Shown: positions 35,694 through 46,858, counted from the stretch's first letter. The stretch: 64,000 nucleotides of DNA from Coniferiporia sulphurascens (GCA_002794785.1 NBBA01000010.1:1054001-1118000); one strand, 5' to 3'. Notes: a model not told the origin generated them from the letters alone. Numbers and translations: made by a program.

Positions 35694-37059
35694 TTCTGTG
35701 GAATCTGTCTTTGGTTGCGGTCAGTCCTTCTCGTGCCACAGGAGCTCTAATGCCAGTGTTCCAACCCTTATATCGGACATAGATCTCTCAGAATAATCGG
35801 AGGACATAGATCCCTTTGGCGTGGATGATGACAACGTAGATGATGCCTCCCTTGAACCTTCCTCTAAGAACACCACTGGGGCCGTGAATGAAAAGGCCAA
35901 GGAATCAACCACCAACTCTTCTGAAGTAGTCATCAAGAAGAAAGCAATCACAGAGCAGAGTGCCCAGGCAAAGAAGGGCTTCAGCTGGTTCAGCTGGTGA
36001 CTAAAAAGTAAGAAAGGGCTCACCACCCCCAGTAGGCGCAGCAGTGGCTGTACCAATAAGCTTGGTGATGCTGTAGGAGATGGACCCGAGTCGCGTCCTA
36101 CCCGTCTATTTTCTTCCGTCTACGGTGGATGTGGGAGTCGAGCATCGCCTTCGTGATGAATTGACCAATAATCTTGAATACATAGGTACACTTTTCTCCA
36201 CAGTCAGCTGTGGTATCAGATGGCCCCACTGGGGCGGAAAAGAGACCGGTGGGGTGCAGAACGTAAACACCAGGATGAGTAGTGTCAGCGTCTCGTCAAA
36301 TCTTCAAGTCCCGCCTTGCGAACTCCTTGGACACCATGGAATAGAATTCAAGTTTTGGACCTAATCCAGTTCCAACCTCATCAAAGTACTCGACCTCCAG
36401 AATCGATGAAGATGACCTGTAAAGCTCGAACACTTTGAAAGCGGATTCAAGTATTCAAGTATATGCTTTCTTGATATCCGAACCTTTTGCCTCTGCAAGC
36501 GCCCGAGGAAAGTAAATGTGTCGTCTCTCCAAGACGTCTCCTGGGCACGATTTTGGCTCTGTCATTTTAAAATAAGGCATGCATAACCGAAGGATGTTGA
36601 CTGTAGGAATGAGAAGCATGTAGAGAACAGGAATAAGAAAGGGAAATGAAGTAGGAGATCCAAGGCCCACTCCAGAATGCAGGAGCTGAAAACAAAATGA
36701 GAACACATAGCTAAAGCAATGTCAAATTACGCCGCACCTAGCTATGATCATCGGCTCTTCTAGCTGACAAGTCAACTTAGCGGTCAATCTATTATTAATA
36801 AAAGCTGTCTCAGGAAGTAGCTGGGCATCGAAAAGCTATCGTCATTAATGTCTGCATTCAGTCTGTGTAGGATGCACAAAAGCTTGAGAATTTTCGAGTA
36901 CAATGCCTCATCATGAAGGGAGGCTAGCAAAGAGACAGGTGATCTTGCCCACAATGGGGAATCAACTGCGGCTTATGAGGATTGAGTCGAACGTAAATCA
37001 GGCCGAAGGGCACACCAGACTTACTTTTGGCAACCCATCGAGGGCTGGTTACTTTCTTG
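35694..37059. other. Interior of the TIR element, unidentified coding-like pieces
   Basis: The plus frame 35790-36080 is acidic then lysine-rich (SEDIDPFGVDDDNVDD; QAKKGFSWFSW) with TAA and TGA stops. A minus-strand segment at 36500-36620 (including TVNILRLCMPYFKMTEPK) also looks protein-like. Neither could be assigned. Confidence 0.3.
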
Positions 37060-37331
37060 TATTTCACAGTATACACTCCTTGCCAGATCATATTTGATGG
37101 GACAGTGCCCCCTGGAGACTTGCGAGCCTCATGTTGGTGTACAGCCCCATAGATACTCATATCCAAAGGGAGAATATGACCATCCATGTTGAATTCCAGA
37201 TGCCAATTGCTGCCTTTGTTCTTGAGTGCAGCTGTGTAAGAAGGCTTCCAATCTGACAAGCCAGACATTGGTCCCAGGCCTGTAGCACCCAATGCAGGAT
37301 TAGGCATTGCCACACAGGTTCTGTCCAGCAT
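37060..37331 (-). pseudogene. Ufd4/TRIP12-like HECT E3 ligase fragment, captured
   Basis: The minus frame contains WHLEFNMDGHILPLDMSIYG then AVHQHEARK and IWQGVYTVKYKKV. This resembles the region before the HECT domain in Ufd4/TRIP12 proteins, where a D-x-x-LP-x-x-M-T-x-Y-x-A-x-x-Q block is followed by W-x-x-x-x-TI-x-YK. The HECT catalytic part is absent. Assignment is by memory of the family and moderately sure. Confidence 0.6.
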
Positions 37332-38459
37332 CTACACCTCCACCTTTGAACCATCTGTCAAGAAGACAGATCAGATATGACACAACTTATTTTGGGCCAT
37401 ATAAGCCATACTGGCAGCTACTGAGAGTGTGTCAGTCTTTTCTACAGAGCCATCGGAATCATCATCCAGATCCTCCTCAAATACCTGAGCACTATAAGTT
37501 ATACTAGAAGAGTGAGTTATTTGGGGACTGGTCAACTCCCAGAAAATATCCCAAAAGTAAAATGTCTATGTGAGGTAAGTCCCCAGTGAAGCAAGGGATT
37601 GAGGGCTTGTAGAAGCAATAAACAAGCTGGGCAGGTTTATGCAATATGTGAGAAATATTTCCTTATATATCTCTGTTTGTGGATATTTGCCTGTCATGTG
37701 ACAAACTTCTATAAATCTGACTCAGGGTCTCTTGCTTCTTTTCCTTTTACCACCATCATCCCATTTGCAAATATTCCACATTTGGGACTTTGGTCATCCT
37801 AGATCATAAAAATATGTCTTGGGAAGTGGAGAAGGAGACTGATAGATTATCCTACTTTCTCTTCTCCATATTCACTCCCACATATTATGTCTGCAATGCA
37901 TCATCTCTTAATTTCAGATTTCTACATCATTACTTCTTCCTCCCACAAGGACCCAATGCCTATCATGCTTGTTGATTTGCATGTCCTTGGGAGTACATCA
38001 TTCATGCCATATCTGGCCTGTCCCTCATTTGACTTTGGCATTGCTTTCTCAAATAGCCTTGCCATTGTCACCAGTGCATATCACATTTTTCAAACATTCT
38101 ATGATGTAATTCTTTCCATTTATTTTGACTGACTTATAGATTCATCCACCATTCCAGTTGAACATCTAGGAGGTCTACCCATATAGGTGAGTAATGTTTC
38201 ACAGATCTGATGAACATCTCTTTATAGCTGAGTTATTTATGCTTTCACTAACAAGACTCCTGCTACCATGCCCATAGAGTGTTTCTTTTTTTTAATTGCT
38301 TAGGATGTTTTGGTCCCACTGACCACTGATTTGCCAGTTTTATGCTTCTCTTCAGTCATACTTACATGCACCTGACTTGAAGAATAAGATGTCTATATAC
38401 TATAACCAATAGAACATATTTTCTCTGAAAGGAATAGACAAAGAATGTGATCAACCATA
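37332..38459. other. AT-rich interior of the TIR element
   Basis: No convincing coding region or RNA gene. Short ORFs are of biased, hydrophobic composition. Confidence 0.4.
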
Positions 38460-38791
38460 TGGCCAGGGAGATTATCAGTCAGAGATAGTGGGAAATAGTC
38501 AAATATAGTCAGAAATAGCCAGAAAATAGTAGTAGATAGCCATAAATAGTGAGAAAATAGTTGAAAATAGACACAATATAGTGAAAAATAGTTGGAAAAT
38601 AGTACAAAATAGTGGAGAAAGGGGGCTATATAGCATTATATAGTGCTATATAGTAAGGAGGCCTACTATATAGTACTATATAGTACTATATATGACCAAG
38701 AAGGGCTGGATTAACCTATTTTACCTATGGGCCCTATTTTAATTATATAGTGTTATATAGTACTATATAGCATTTTGGGTTTTTCCTGATG
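38460..38791 (+). repeat. Right subterminal repeats and TIR of the 9.9-kb element
   Basis: An array of AAATAGT/AATAGTC words (38470-38610) followed by CTATATAGTACTATATAG copies and the terminal inverted repeat. Confidence 0.85.
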
Positions 38792-39660
38792 TTCGGACTG
38801 GCCCAACAATGCTACAAAGTCTATGATAGGGAACTTCTCAGCATAATACGTGGCCTAGAAGCATGGCATCACTATTTACTTGGTAACCCACATACTACCA
38901 CAATCTGGTGCAACCACAAGAACCTTTCATATTTCCGCTCCGAATGCCGCTTAACGCCACGACAATCGTGATGGAACCTATTCCTGTCCCAGTTCAACTG
39001 TGTGATCATGCACTGTCCAGGAAAGTCCATCCCGGGCACTGATGCACTATCTAGATGCCCGGATCATGGCAAAGAACCACTGGAAGAATGCATTATGTTA
39101 CCAGAAACACTATTCATCAGAACCATCAACGTTGACCTCCACAACAGGATTCGGGATGCACAGGAACACGATTCCTTCACCAAAACTATTCAAGATGCCC
39201 GATCCCTGAAAATTCCATCCCCATTCCGATTCTCACTTGATGATTGGACCATCGACTCTGGTCTCCTCCGATACCAGAAACGCGTCTATATACCAGATAG
39301 CACCAATATCAAATGACAAATTTTGCAGATGTTCCATGATCTTCTGTCCTTCGGCCACCCCGGGGTATTCAAAACCTCGCAATTAGTGCGACAACACTAT
39401 TGGTGGCCCAGCTTAACTGTTTTTGTGGGAAACTACATCAAAGGCTGCGCCCCGTGTCAACAAATGAAAATCAACACACATCCGACCAAGCCGCCAATGC
39501 TTCCGATCCCCACGGATGCGTCCATGCTTCCATTCCAATTGGTCTCCATGGACTTCATCACCGACCTACCCACATCAAATGGATATGACTCCATAATGGT
39601 AGTAGTGGATCACGACGCTTCGAAAGGAATTGTCCTTATACCCTGTCATAAGACAATCAA

Positions 39661-40201
39661 TGTTACAATTTTCCTTTACTTTTCCCTTTAATGCGCTGAC
39701 TCACTTCTCCTTCATCATCATCAGTCAGCGCAACTCCCCCATTTCTCTGCCTTACTCATCCTTATTTGCCTTGCGCCATACGACGCCATGATGACGCCTT
39801 ATTGCACCATCATGACGTGCTTTGCTTACTGATCACCGTACTTGTATCACCAAGGCCTTCCTTGCATTTCCATGACCTCCCATAGTCTGGTAAACATACA
39901 TAACCAAGTCGCTACAGTAACAAACACATAGAGTAGCATATAAGCATGTAACTTCAGTAGCACAAGCCCTAAGCTTGTGCTCTTTGTTCATACAAGCCCA
40001 TTATCTGCTACCACCAGTCTACTGTGTGCCTATTGGCCATTAGTCGCTTCGTCGTAACCCGACTCGCTAAAGAAGACCCTCACGTCCACATCGCCAATCA
40101 CCTTCGACTTACGACATCTAGGAAGCCCCGTTGTCGCAACCATCAGTCCTGATGATCAGGAAGCCCCGACGTCGATCACCGCGTAACTGTTGAGCTTAAC
40201 A
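39661..40201 (+). mobile_element. Solo LTR-A (copy 8) in gypsy-1 integrase
   Basis: 541 bp, flanked by ATCAA at 39656-39660 and 40202-40206. Excision rejoins the integrase frame (KTI to NALGTAK, as in gypsy-2 KTVDALGTAK). Confidence 0.96.
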
Positions 40202-41156
40202 ATCAATGCTCTTGGAACAGCAAAGTGTTACCACAACAATGTTTATTGACGATTTGGACTCCCCAAGTGCATTATCTCTGACCGGGGACCCCAGTTTGCG
40301 TCTCAGGTATTCCAAACAGTGTGCAACTGCCTCGGGATCAAATCCAAACTGTCTACAGCATATCATCCCCAAACGGATGGACAAACCGAGCACACCAATC
40401 AAGAGGTAGAAGTGTATCTGCGCATTTATTGCAGCACATCACCTCACTCCTGGGCTGATTCAATCACAGACCTGGAATTCTCACACAACATCCAGACCCA
40501 TTCAGTCACCAAAACCTCACTGTTCACCATCATGCTTGGGTATAACCCTATACCCATCCCTGCAGTCATAGAAGACACAGACTTGCCATCTCTCTCACAG
40601 TGCCTACGCCTTCTTTCATCAATCAGAAAAGAAGCACTCGCCACCCATGACCTAGCCTGCGCCCATATGGCACATTTCGGAGCACGAGGCTTCAAACCAT
40701 TCAAACTTGGCGACAAAGTTTGGTTAGAAGCCACCAATTTGCATTTTCCCAACCGCTCCCACAAATTGTCACCTAAATGGGAGGGACCATTTCCCATAGT
40801 TCAGGTACTATCACCCCTGAATTATCGCCTCAAATTGCCAGACGCATGGCGTATCCACCCCATTTTCCACGCCTCGCTTCTTTTGGCTTATACAGAAACC
40901 GAGACGCACGGACCTCCATTCAGTCTACTGCCACCTGACTTGATCAAAGACCAACTGGAATATGAAGTCGAGGCTATTATGTCTCACAAAGGTGCCGGGA
41001 ACAGATGGTGATTCCTAGTCAAATGGACCGGCTATCCCTCTTCCGAGAACCAATGGTTAGCTGAAAAAGACCTATCACATGCCTTGGACATCCTCAAAAC
41101 ATATAAAACCCTCAAAAAAATCACCTAACATTCCTTCATCCGCTTCACCCCACTAC

Positions 41157-41867
41157 ATGATCACTGCCCACATCACCCATCACAATCATTTGTGGTATCT
41201 TGCCATTGTCATCCCTGGCGGTATCATCATCCTCATCTACGCAATCAACCTTGTCACCTGCCCTTGTCCGACACCGCCAGTCTCCCGCCTCCGCTTCCCC
41301 ACCATTGCCAGCCGCCATCCCATCTCCCCTCTGCTCCCTCTCCAAACCCCCCAACCATACATCTACCACAGGAACTTCCTACCCAGACCAACCGTCCCAA
41401 CCCGACAAGACATCCTTGCGCAACTCCAATGCACCTTCCCACAGGATTTCCCCACCGCATTGCACGTCTCCCACATCGAGGTCAACCCGGACAGACTGGT
41501 CTACACAATCCACCCCCTTGAAGTACCCCCCACTGAACTCCTCCTTACCCTCGCTGATATCCACACCCGAGCAGTTCACAGCCATGAACTCCTCCAACAA
41601 CAACGAGACCGACTTGGAATACCGGCGCTGGCACCAACGCACTACTCAGAGGCGTTACCCCCAGCCCCGCTGCCCCCTTATGAGTCTGCCACCGCAGACC
41701 ATCCTCCAGCATATCCTGGGGGCACCGGACATGGACACGGATGTCAACCGTCTCCTCGCCACACACCCGAGGGCACAACAGGTCAACTGGATGCACCAAC
41801 GTCTTCGAATGGTGGAGGACATGCAGCACCTGGCATGGCACGCCCAGGAGCTGACAGAAATGCTTGA
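41157..41867 (+). CDS. Gypsy-1 ORF3a, predicted membrane protein downstream of pol
   Basis: 236 residues beginning 28 bp after the pol stop. A short N-terminal part (MITAHITHHNH) is followed by one clear transmembrane segment (LWYLAIVIPGGIIILIYAIN), a CPCP motif, a proline-rich region, a mixed domain (LAQLQCTFPQDFPTALHVSH; ADIHTRAVHSHELLQQQRDR) and a Pro/Gly/His-rich tail with PPYE- and PPAYPG-like motifs. The position after integrase is where envelope-like genes sit in some gypsy elements, but I see no glycoprotein features. It overlaps ORF3b by 188 bp in another frame. Expression from a genomic or spliced RNA is unknown. Confidence 0.5.
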   Translation: MITAHITHHNHLWYLAIVIPGGIIILIYAINLVTCPCPTPPVSRLRFPTIASRHPISPLLPLQTPQPYIYHRNFLPRPTVPTRQDILAQLQCTFPQDFPTALHVSHIEVNPDRLVYTIHPLEVPPTELLLTLADIHTRAVHSHELLQQQRDRLGIPALAPTHYSEALPPAPLPPYESATADHPPAYPGGTGHGHGCQPSPRHTPEGTTGQLDAPTSSNGGGHAAPGMARPGADRNA

Positions 41868-42468
41868 GTCCCGCCTGGGCAATCTGGTTGACGACCTCCA
41901 GCTTCTGTGCAACACTGACTACGAGTTGCTTGAGGAGGAGGACATTCATACAGTACTCGTCCCTCTTCATCCCCAGGCTCACCTTTACCGCCCTGCCCCA
42001 TGCCCGCCTCTTGTCCCAACCGCACCCCCAACACCAGTCGTCACTCGCCACAACTCCGCCACTCAAACGGAACTGCGCCCCGTCCAAATCCAACCCCCGT
42101 CCCAGTCATCGTCCTCATCATCCTCACTCTTGCACTGCTCCGCATGCCTATCCATGGCTCACCTCACGACGTACTGTGCGCAGTACATCTGCCCATGGTG
42201 CAATGTGGCAGCCCCAGGTCACCCCCCCAGCAACTGCCCCCAGCACAGACGACAGTCAGCATCCCCACCTCCACCAGCGCCCGCCTCGACACCTGATGAA
42301 AATCAACCGCCACCCCACACAGCACCATCAGGGGGGAGACAAACAGTCCGGATCTCGGACATCAGGGCACGCATCCTCCTCCAGTCCTACATGGATGACA
42401 TGGTGGCGGGACTCGACCATGATGACATGGACATGGGGTCCAACAACAACGACAACCTCTCCAACTAG
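41680..42468 (+). CDS. Gypsy-1 ORF3b, double zinc-knuckle protein
   Basis: 262 residues from ATG 41680. The upstream part of this frame stays open, so the start is uncertain. A helical acidic N-terminal half (MHQRLRMVEDMQHLAWHAQE; SRLGNLVDDLQLL) is followed by a Ser/Pro linker. Two CCHC-like knuckles come next, CSACLSMAHLTTYC (C-x2-C-x4-H-x4-C) and CPWCNVAAPGHPPSNC (C-x2-C-x6-H-x4-C). The C-terminus is Asp/Asn-rich. The same end is found in the gypsy remnant at 15639-15819, so this frame belongs to the element. The family is not recognised; nucleic acid binding is inferred from the knuckles. Confidence 0.6.
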   Translation: MSLPPQTILQHILGAPDMDTDVNRLLATHPRAQQVNWMHQRLRMVEDMQHLAWHAQELTEMLESRLGNLVDDLQLLCNTDYELLEEEDIHTVLVPLHPQAHLYRPAPCPPLVPTAPPTPVVTRHNSATQTELRPVQIQPPSQSSSSSSSLLHCSACLSMAHLTTYCAQYICPWCNVAAPGHPPSNCPQHRRQSASPPPPAPASTPDENQPPPHTAPSGGRQTVRISDIRARILLQSYMDDMVAGLDHDDMDMGSNNNDNLSN

Positions 42469-42924
42469 AGAGGACTCTCATCCGCAATGACAAAAAACTA
42501 GCGTGTGTCCGCAATGACCCTAAACTACTACTCCTGGGTACGACCTTAAAAGGCCCCTCAGTGCGTTTCTTCTTCTTTTTTTTACATCCATTTCTCTGCT
42601 TGTTATCATCTTTGTTGGCAGCTTGCCTTCCCCTCATTGTGTATTGGCCTTTACTTGGCTGCTATAGGCACCTATGACTCACAATCTGGGTTAGGGATTC
42701 TTTTAGCATCTTTTTTCCACTTTTTCACCATCTTCGGACATGATACCATTAATTTTGGTGAAAGACCTGGATTAAGTACCAAAGGGCATGGTAACAAACC
42801 CTGTGGTGAACCTAGCATTACACTTAAAGACCTGCTAGGCCGGCTTCTTGATACACCTGGATTTTTTTTTCCCTTCTTTCTTTCTTCATTTTTATTTTTG
42901 ACAATTTGGTGACTTGTCGGTCCT
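42469..42924 (+). other. Gypsy-1 3' untranslated region
   Basis: Non-coding. It aligns with 15170-15640 (reverse strand), for example the shared words TAGTACCAAAGGG / CACTTAAAGACCT / GACAATTTGGTGACTTGT. Confidence 0.7.
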
Positions 42925-42937
42925 AAATGGGAGGCAA
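42925..42937 (+). promoter_or_regulatory. Polypurine tract of gypsy-1
   Basis: AAATGGGAGGCAA lies directly before the 3' LTR; the remnant at 15158 has GGGAGGCAA at the same place. Confidence 0.7.
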
Positions 42938-43496
42938 TGTTACAATTTTCCTTACTTCCCCTTATTGCGCTGACTCATTTCCCCTTCATCATCACTAGTC
43001 AGCACAACTCCCCCATTTCCCTTTCTTACCAATCCCTATTTTGCCTTACACCATACAATGCCATGATGATGCCATATCACACCATCATGACATGCTTTGC
43101 TTACTGACACCTTCCTGTGTATTACCAAGACATTCCTTGGGTTTCCATGACCTTCCATAGTCTGGTAAATGACCCTATACACGACCCTACAGTAGCAAAC
43201 ACATAGAGTAGCATATAAGCATGTAACTTTGGTAGCACAAGTCCTAAGCTTGTGCTCTTTGTTCATACAAGCCCATTATCTGCTACCACCAGTCTACTGT
43301 GTGCCACTGAGCCACTAGTCGCTTCGTCGTAACCTGACTTGCTCTAAGAAGCCTACCGCGTCTATATCGTCGATCAGGAAGCCCCATCAACAATCACCCC
43401 CGACTTATGACATCTAGGAAGCCCTGTTGCTGTATCATCAGTTCTGACGATCAGGAAGCCCCGACATCGATCACCATGTAACCATTGAGCTTAACA
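42938..43496 (+). repeat. 3' LTR-A (copy 9) of gypsy-1
   Basis: 559 bp, TGTTACAATTTTCC to TTGAGCTTAACA, following the polypurine tract. This fixes the sense orientation of the whole LTR-A family. Confidence 0.93.
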
Positions 43497-45765
43497 GTAA
43501 GGAACGCTACTGCCCAAAATGTACTGTGCCACAGGACAACCTTTCTTCAGTGACCGACTTTCCTCTATGTGACCCAACTCACACATTGCAAGCCTTGCTA
43601 TGAAACACCGACCCTCAGCGGTTGGAGCACCCACCTGTGTTTGTGAATGAGGGCTTGCGACCCGTAAAAAACCCATTTTGGAGTGACCTTCCCTACTGTG
43701 ACACATTTTCTGCAATTACACCCAACATCCTACATCAACTTCACAAGGGTGTCTTCAAGGATCATCTCATGGACTGGTGCATGACTATCATGACAGAAGC
43801 CGAAGTAGATGCACACTTCAAGTCCCTGCCCTCATTTCCCACACTCTGCCATTTTAAGAAAGGCATATCTGGTGTATCCCAGTGGACTGGCACAGAGCAC
43901 AAAGAGATGCAGTGCATTTTGTTGGCCCTTATATTGGGTAGCATTCCTCCACAGCTTACACAGGTTGTTCGGGCTGTCATTGACTTTATTTATTATGCTC
44001 AATTTCTCTTGCACACATCGCACACCCTACAAGAAATGCAGGGCACACTTGATGATTTCTATGATAATAAGGACAAAGCCATTCAACTGGGGATCAGGGA
44101 GCACTTGAATATCCCAAAGCTTGTGTCATTGAAGCACTACATCATGGCGATATGCAAATTGGGGACTGCAGATGCTTTCAATACTGAATGGTCGGAGCAC
44201 CTGCATATTGATTTCGCAAAAAAAGGATACTGCGCAAGCAACTGCAGGGACTTCTTCCCACAGATGATGATGTGGCTGAGGTGACAAGAGTCTATGCATC
44301 TTTTTACATGTTATGTGCTGTGGATGGAGAAAGGAAACTCCAGGAACAATGACACTTCTGATGAAGAAGGTACAGACAATGGCACTGTAGATTCAGGGGA
44401 TGATGGCCAGGATTCCGGCACACAAGACATGTTTTTTTCAGCACCAGGGGCAGCTCTGTCACATTATCATATAGCAAAGACCTGTCCTTTTCCACACAAA
44501 ACGATACAGAGTGTCACCGAGGACCATAAGGCACCTTTATTCTTACATGCTTTAACTGAATTTCTTCGAAAGCAAGGCCCTGTTCATAGCACTCTAAGCA
44601 TATTTGATACACTGCCAGTATACAAGGTATTCAAGCTGCACCTTCTGCGAATCCCCCAAGTGGCCGATAACAAACAACTGTTGACAATGCGCACAATCCC
44701 TGCTGTACCAAGACGACTTCCATACACAGGGCAAGCTGAGCATTTTGATACCATCCTCGTAAGGAAGGGAGGGGCTGTTAAGCTCAACAGTTATGTGGTG
44801 ATCAACGTCGGGGCTTCCTGATCGTCGAGAGATTGAGTGGGCAGCTATGGGGCTTCCTGATGCCGTTAACGAAGTTGATCGACGATGGGGCTTCCTGATC
44901 ATTGCTAAGGTATGCGGTATCTTCCTAGTAGAGTCTGGTTAAGATGAAGTAGCTGGTGACAAGGTAAAGCACACAGTATTTGGTGAGGTGCATATAATGG
45001 GCTTGTATGAACAAAGAGCACAAGCTTAGGGCTTGTGCGATCTATGTTACATGCTTATATGCTACTTTATGTGTTTGCTACTGTAGCGGCTTGTGTAAGG
45101 TCATTTACATGGCTATGGAAGGTCATGGAAACCCAAGGAGTGTCTTGGTAATACAAGTAAGGCGATCAGTAAGCAAAGCACATCATGATGGTGCAACATG
45201 GCATCATCATGGCATCTTATGGTGTAATGTGAATAAAGATGAGTAACAAAGGGGAATAGGGGAGTTGCGCTGACTGGTGATGATGAAGATGAAGTGAGTC
45301 AGCGCAATAAGGGAAAAGTAAAGAGAAAAATGTAACAGGGGCAACTTCATTGCCGACTAGGACAATGGAAGGTTAGTCCAGCAACATTAGATGGATACAG
45401 TAATCTCACCATGGCTTGTTCACAGGACTTCACCTTGCAAGAGTGAAGGTAATATTTACTCCCCCCCCCAGTTTTCAACAGTGCCATTAAGGCTGGCATA
45501 CATAGAATGGTTCAGGCCCTTCCAGAACGAAGACTGAGACACAGGGCTTCACATATTGACTTGGGCAACTAGCTGTGGACAGCATCAGGCCGAGATAATC
45601 CCACTGGATGATGTTGAGCAAAGTGCCCACTTGGTTCTGAAATTTGGAAAGAAAATGGATGTGTCCTGGAACAATAGCAACATCTTTGATGAGTGTCAAC
45701 AGTTTTTCGTAAACCGCTTCATAAACACACACACCTTTGTTCTCATGTGCACATATAAGAGATAA
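43497..45765 (+). pseudogene. Plavaka transposase, C-terminal part, broken by LTR-A
   Basis: The frame begins RYCPKCTVPQDNL, with [20 protein letters not shown] and [19 protein letters not shown], the hallmark Plavaka block. It continues through [15 protein letters not shown] and [12 protein letters not shown], then after a short gap the acidic stretch at 44340-44420. FDTILVRKGG is broken by LTR-A (44776-45337). Frameshifted C-terminal pieces follow (LHLARVKVIF, then AEIIPLDDVEQSAHLVLKFG to about 45765), which in Plavaka proteins form the small C-terminal domain. A TGA near 43602 also interrupts it. Together with 22899-23580 it forms a transposase that lacks its middle part. Confidence 0.85.
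44776..45337 (-). mobile_element. Solo LTR-A (copy 10) in the Plavaka gene
   Basis: 562 bp, flanked by GGGGC at 44771-44775 and 45338-45342. Its end sequences look mixed between the two LTR-A subfamilies. Confidence 0.95.
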
Positions 45766-46850
45766 CATTACAAAGGTCCCATGTTCTCTTGACAAGGTGA
45801 ACATGTACTGTGCTCAGTATTCACAAGGTGAACTCTCATTGCAGCCCTACTGGCAAGGTTACTGTGGAAATGGCTGGACTGCAGTGGTATACTATCCTCC
45901 GCAGTCCTCATCTTCATGGAGTCATTGAACAGTTAGGACAGTAACATCGACTGGACTGTATGCTTGTCTCCATATTCTTGATCCTCATGGCGTCAATAGA
46001 CAGTCATAGTGGTAAACACTGACTAGACATGATGACCACAATTGTAGATGCGACTTGAAGAAAGATCGCCCCATATTCGCTAACTGCAATCAACATGGAC
46101 CGCTTAGATGGCCGATCATGTGACCATGTGTCTCTGTCAATGACAATGCAAGATGATGATCCTTCATCAATAACATGAGCACACGAACAGCAGAACCCCA
46201 ACATCCTCTCGGTGATACTGTGATGATTGAAAGCAGAGCCTGCGGAAGAGAAGAAAATAATTGTGTATTGGTTGTACCCATTCACCCTCCAAATCGACAC
46301 CATCACGATTTCTGGCAGTCCAGAGCTGAAACCAGCACTGCTTCAACTCTGCAGTCTTCTGAATGTGGCTGTTCTGTGGAGACCGATTCTCATCAAGAAG
46401 TCGCCCACAGTTTAAGGTGAAGCCCTGCACTTCTGTAAATCATCATCACACAAAGCTTACAATTGTATGCACACAGACTCATCTGGATTCAGCCTCCTTC
46501 TAAAGTCAAATCTCGCAAGTCAAATCCGATCTGCATTTCATCTTCGTGTTATGAAGACAAGAAGCCACACTGCACATACACCCCATATGTTATGATATAT
46601 ACATTTTTTGATTCATGTTTCATCTTTTATTATATAATAATGGATTAGTCATTAGGTATGCTTTGTCTGATCAGTAGTAAGCGGGCACAGACAGTTCTAG
46701 ATCTATGACGTCACAGTAGAAGGTTCTAGAGCAATATGCCATATTGCATCAGTATGGTGACATATTACATAGTAATGGCGTCATGACTGTTTCATGCTTC
46801 TGATTGGTAGTTTATTATAGATTTGACCTACCCTTAAGTAGTTGAATGTG
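45766..46850. other. Non-coding interval after Plavaka
   Basis: Short ORFs without support. It probably contains the 3' end of the Plavaka element, whose terminus I could not define. Confidence 0.35.
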
Positions 46851-46858
46851 TATAAATA
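46851..46858 (+). promoter_or_regulatory. TATA box, promoter-like (or LTR-like) sequence
   Basis: TATAAATA, 160 bp upstream of the ORF at 47020. The surrounding 300 bp (GTTCTAGA repeats, pyrimidine-rich region after the box) also resembles an LTR, but no terminal pair or duplication was found. Confidence 0.35.

Larger units (their letters stand above)
28860..38791. mobile_element. 9.9-kb TIR element carrying host gene fragments
   Basis: The gypsy-1 RNase H frame is interrupted between ACTTT and TTCGG, which places the insertion exactly. The left end CATCAGCAAAAGCCTAAATG and the right end CATTTTGGGTTTTTCCTGATG are inverted repeats, followed inward by CTATATAG-type subterminal repeats. The target duplication is TT (or TTC, if one terminal base is shared). 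No transposase is recognised inside. It contains intron-bearing pieces of SNF5, VPS35, a PP2A B56 subunit and a Ufd4-like HECT ligase, in both orientations. Short TSD and subterminal repeats fit the CACTA/Plavaka (CMC) group, but assignment is inference. Confidence 0.88.
26737..41128 (+). pseudogene. Gypsy-1 pol: PR-RT-RNaseH-IN-chromodomain, split by three insertions
   Basis: Exonic pieces are 26737-27923, 28488-28859, 38794-39660 and 40207-41128. Protease has an intact DSG (26836-26844). RT has [20 protein letters not shown] and YMDD (near 27762). RNase H is split by the TIR element between ISETF and GLAQQ. Integrase has HHCC (HDLLSFGHPG to CAPCQQMK), the core with D-D-E (MDFITDLP, SDRGPQF, HPQTDGQTEHTNQE), and a chromodomain (FLVKWTGYPSSENQWL) ending at TAA 41126-41128. 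Premature stops are TGA only: 26980, 38969, 39314, 40247 and 41009. At 26980 and 38969 gypsy-2 has CGA. Pol lies in a different frame from gag. Confidence 0.92.
24421..43496 (+). mobile_element. Gypsy-1, chromodomain Ty3/gypsy element with nested insertions (19 kb)
   Basis: LTR-A copies at 24421-25535 and 42938-43496 enclose gag, pol with a chromodomain, and two downstream ORFs. Nested inside are a solo LTR-A in the 5' LTR, two more in pol (27924, 39661), and a 9.9-kb TIR element in the RNase H region (28860-38791). Without these the element is about 7.4 kb. Gag begins directly at the LTR, so the 5' untranslated region, primer site and gag start are deleted. The flanks (CGCAG and GTAAG) do not match. 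Confidence 0.92.

Noticed and set aside
41864..42490. A third frame (208 codons) over ORF3b
   Set aside because: The Pro/Ser/Thr-rich composition is that of a shifted frame, and only the ORF3b frame is conserved at its end in the remnant at 15639.
24421..43496. CGCAG/GTAAG as target duplication of gypsy-1
   Set aside because: Only two of five bases agree. The 5' internal part of the element is also deleted, so the flanks cannot be trusted.
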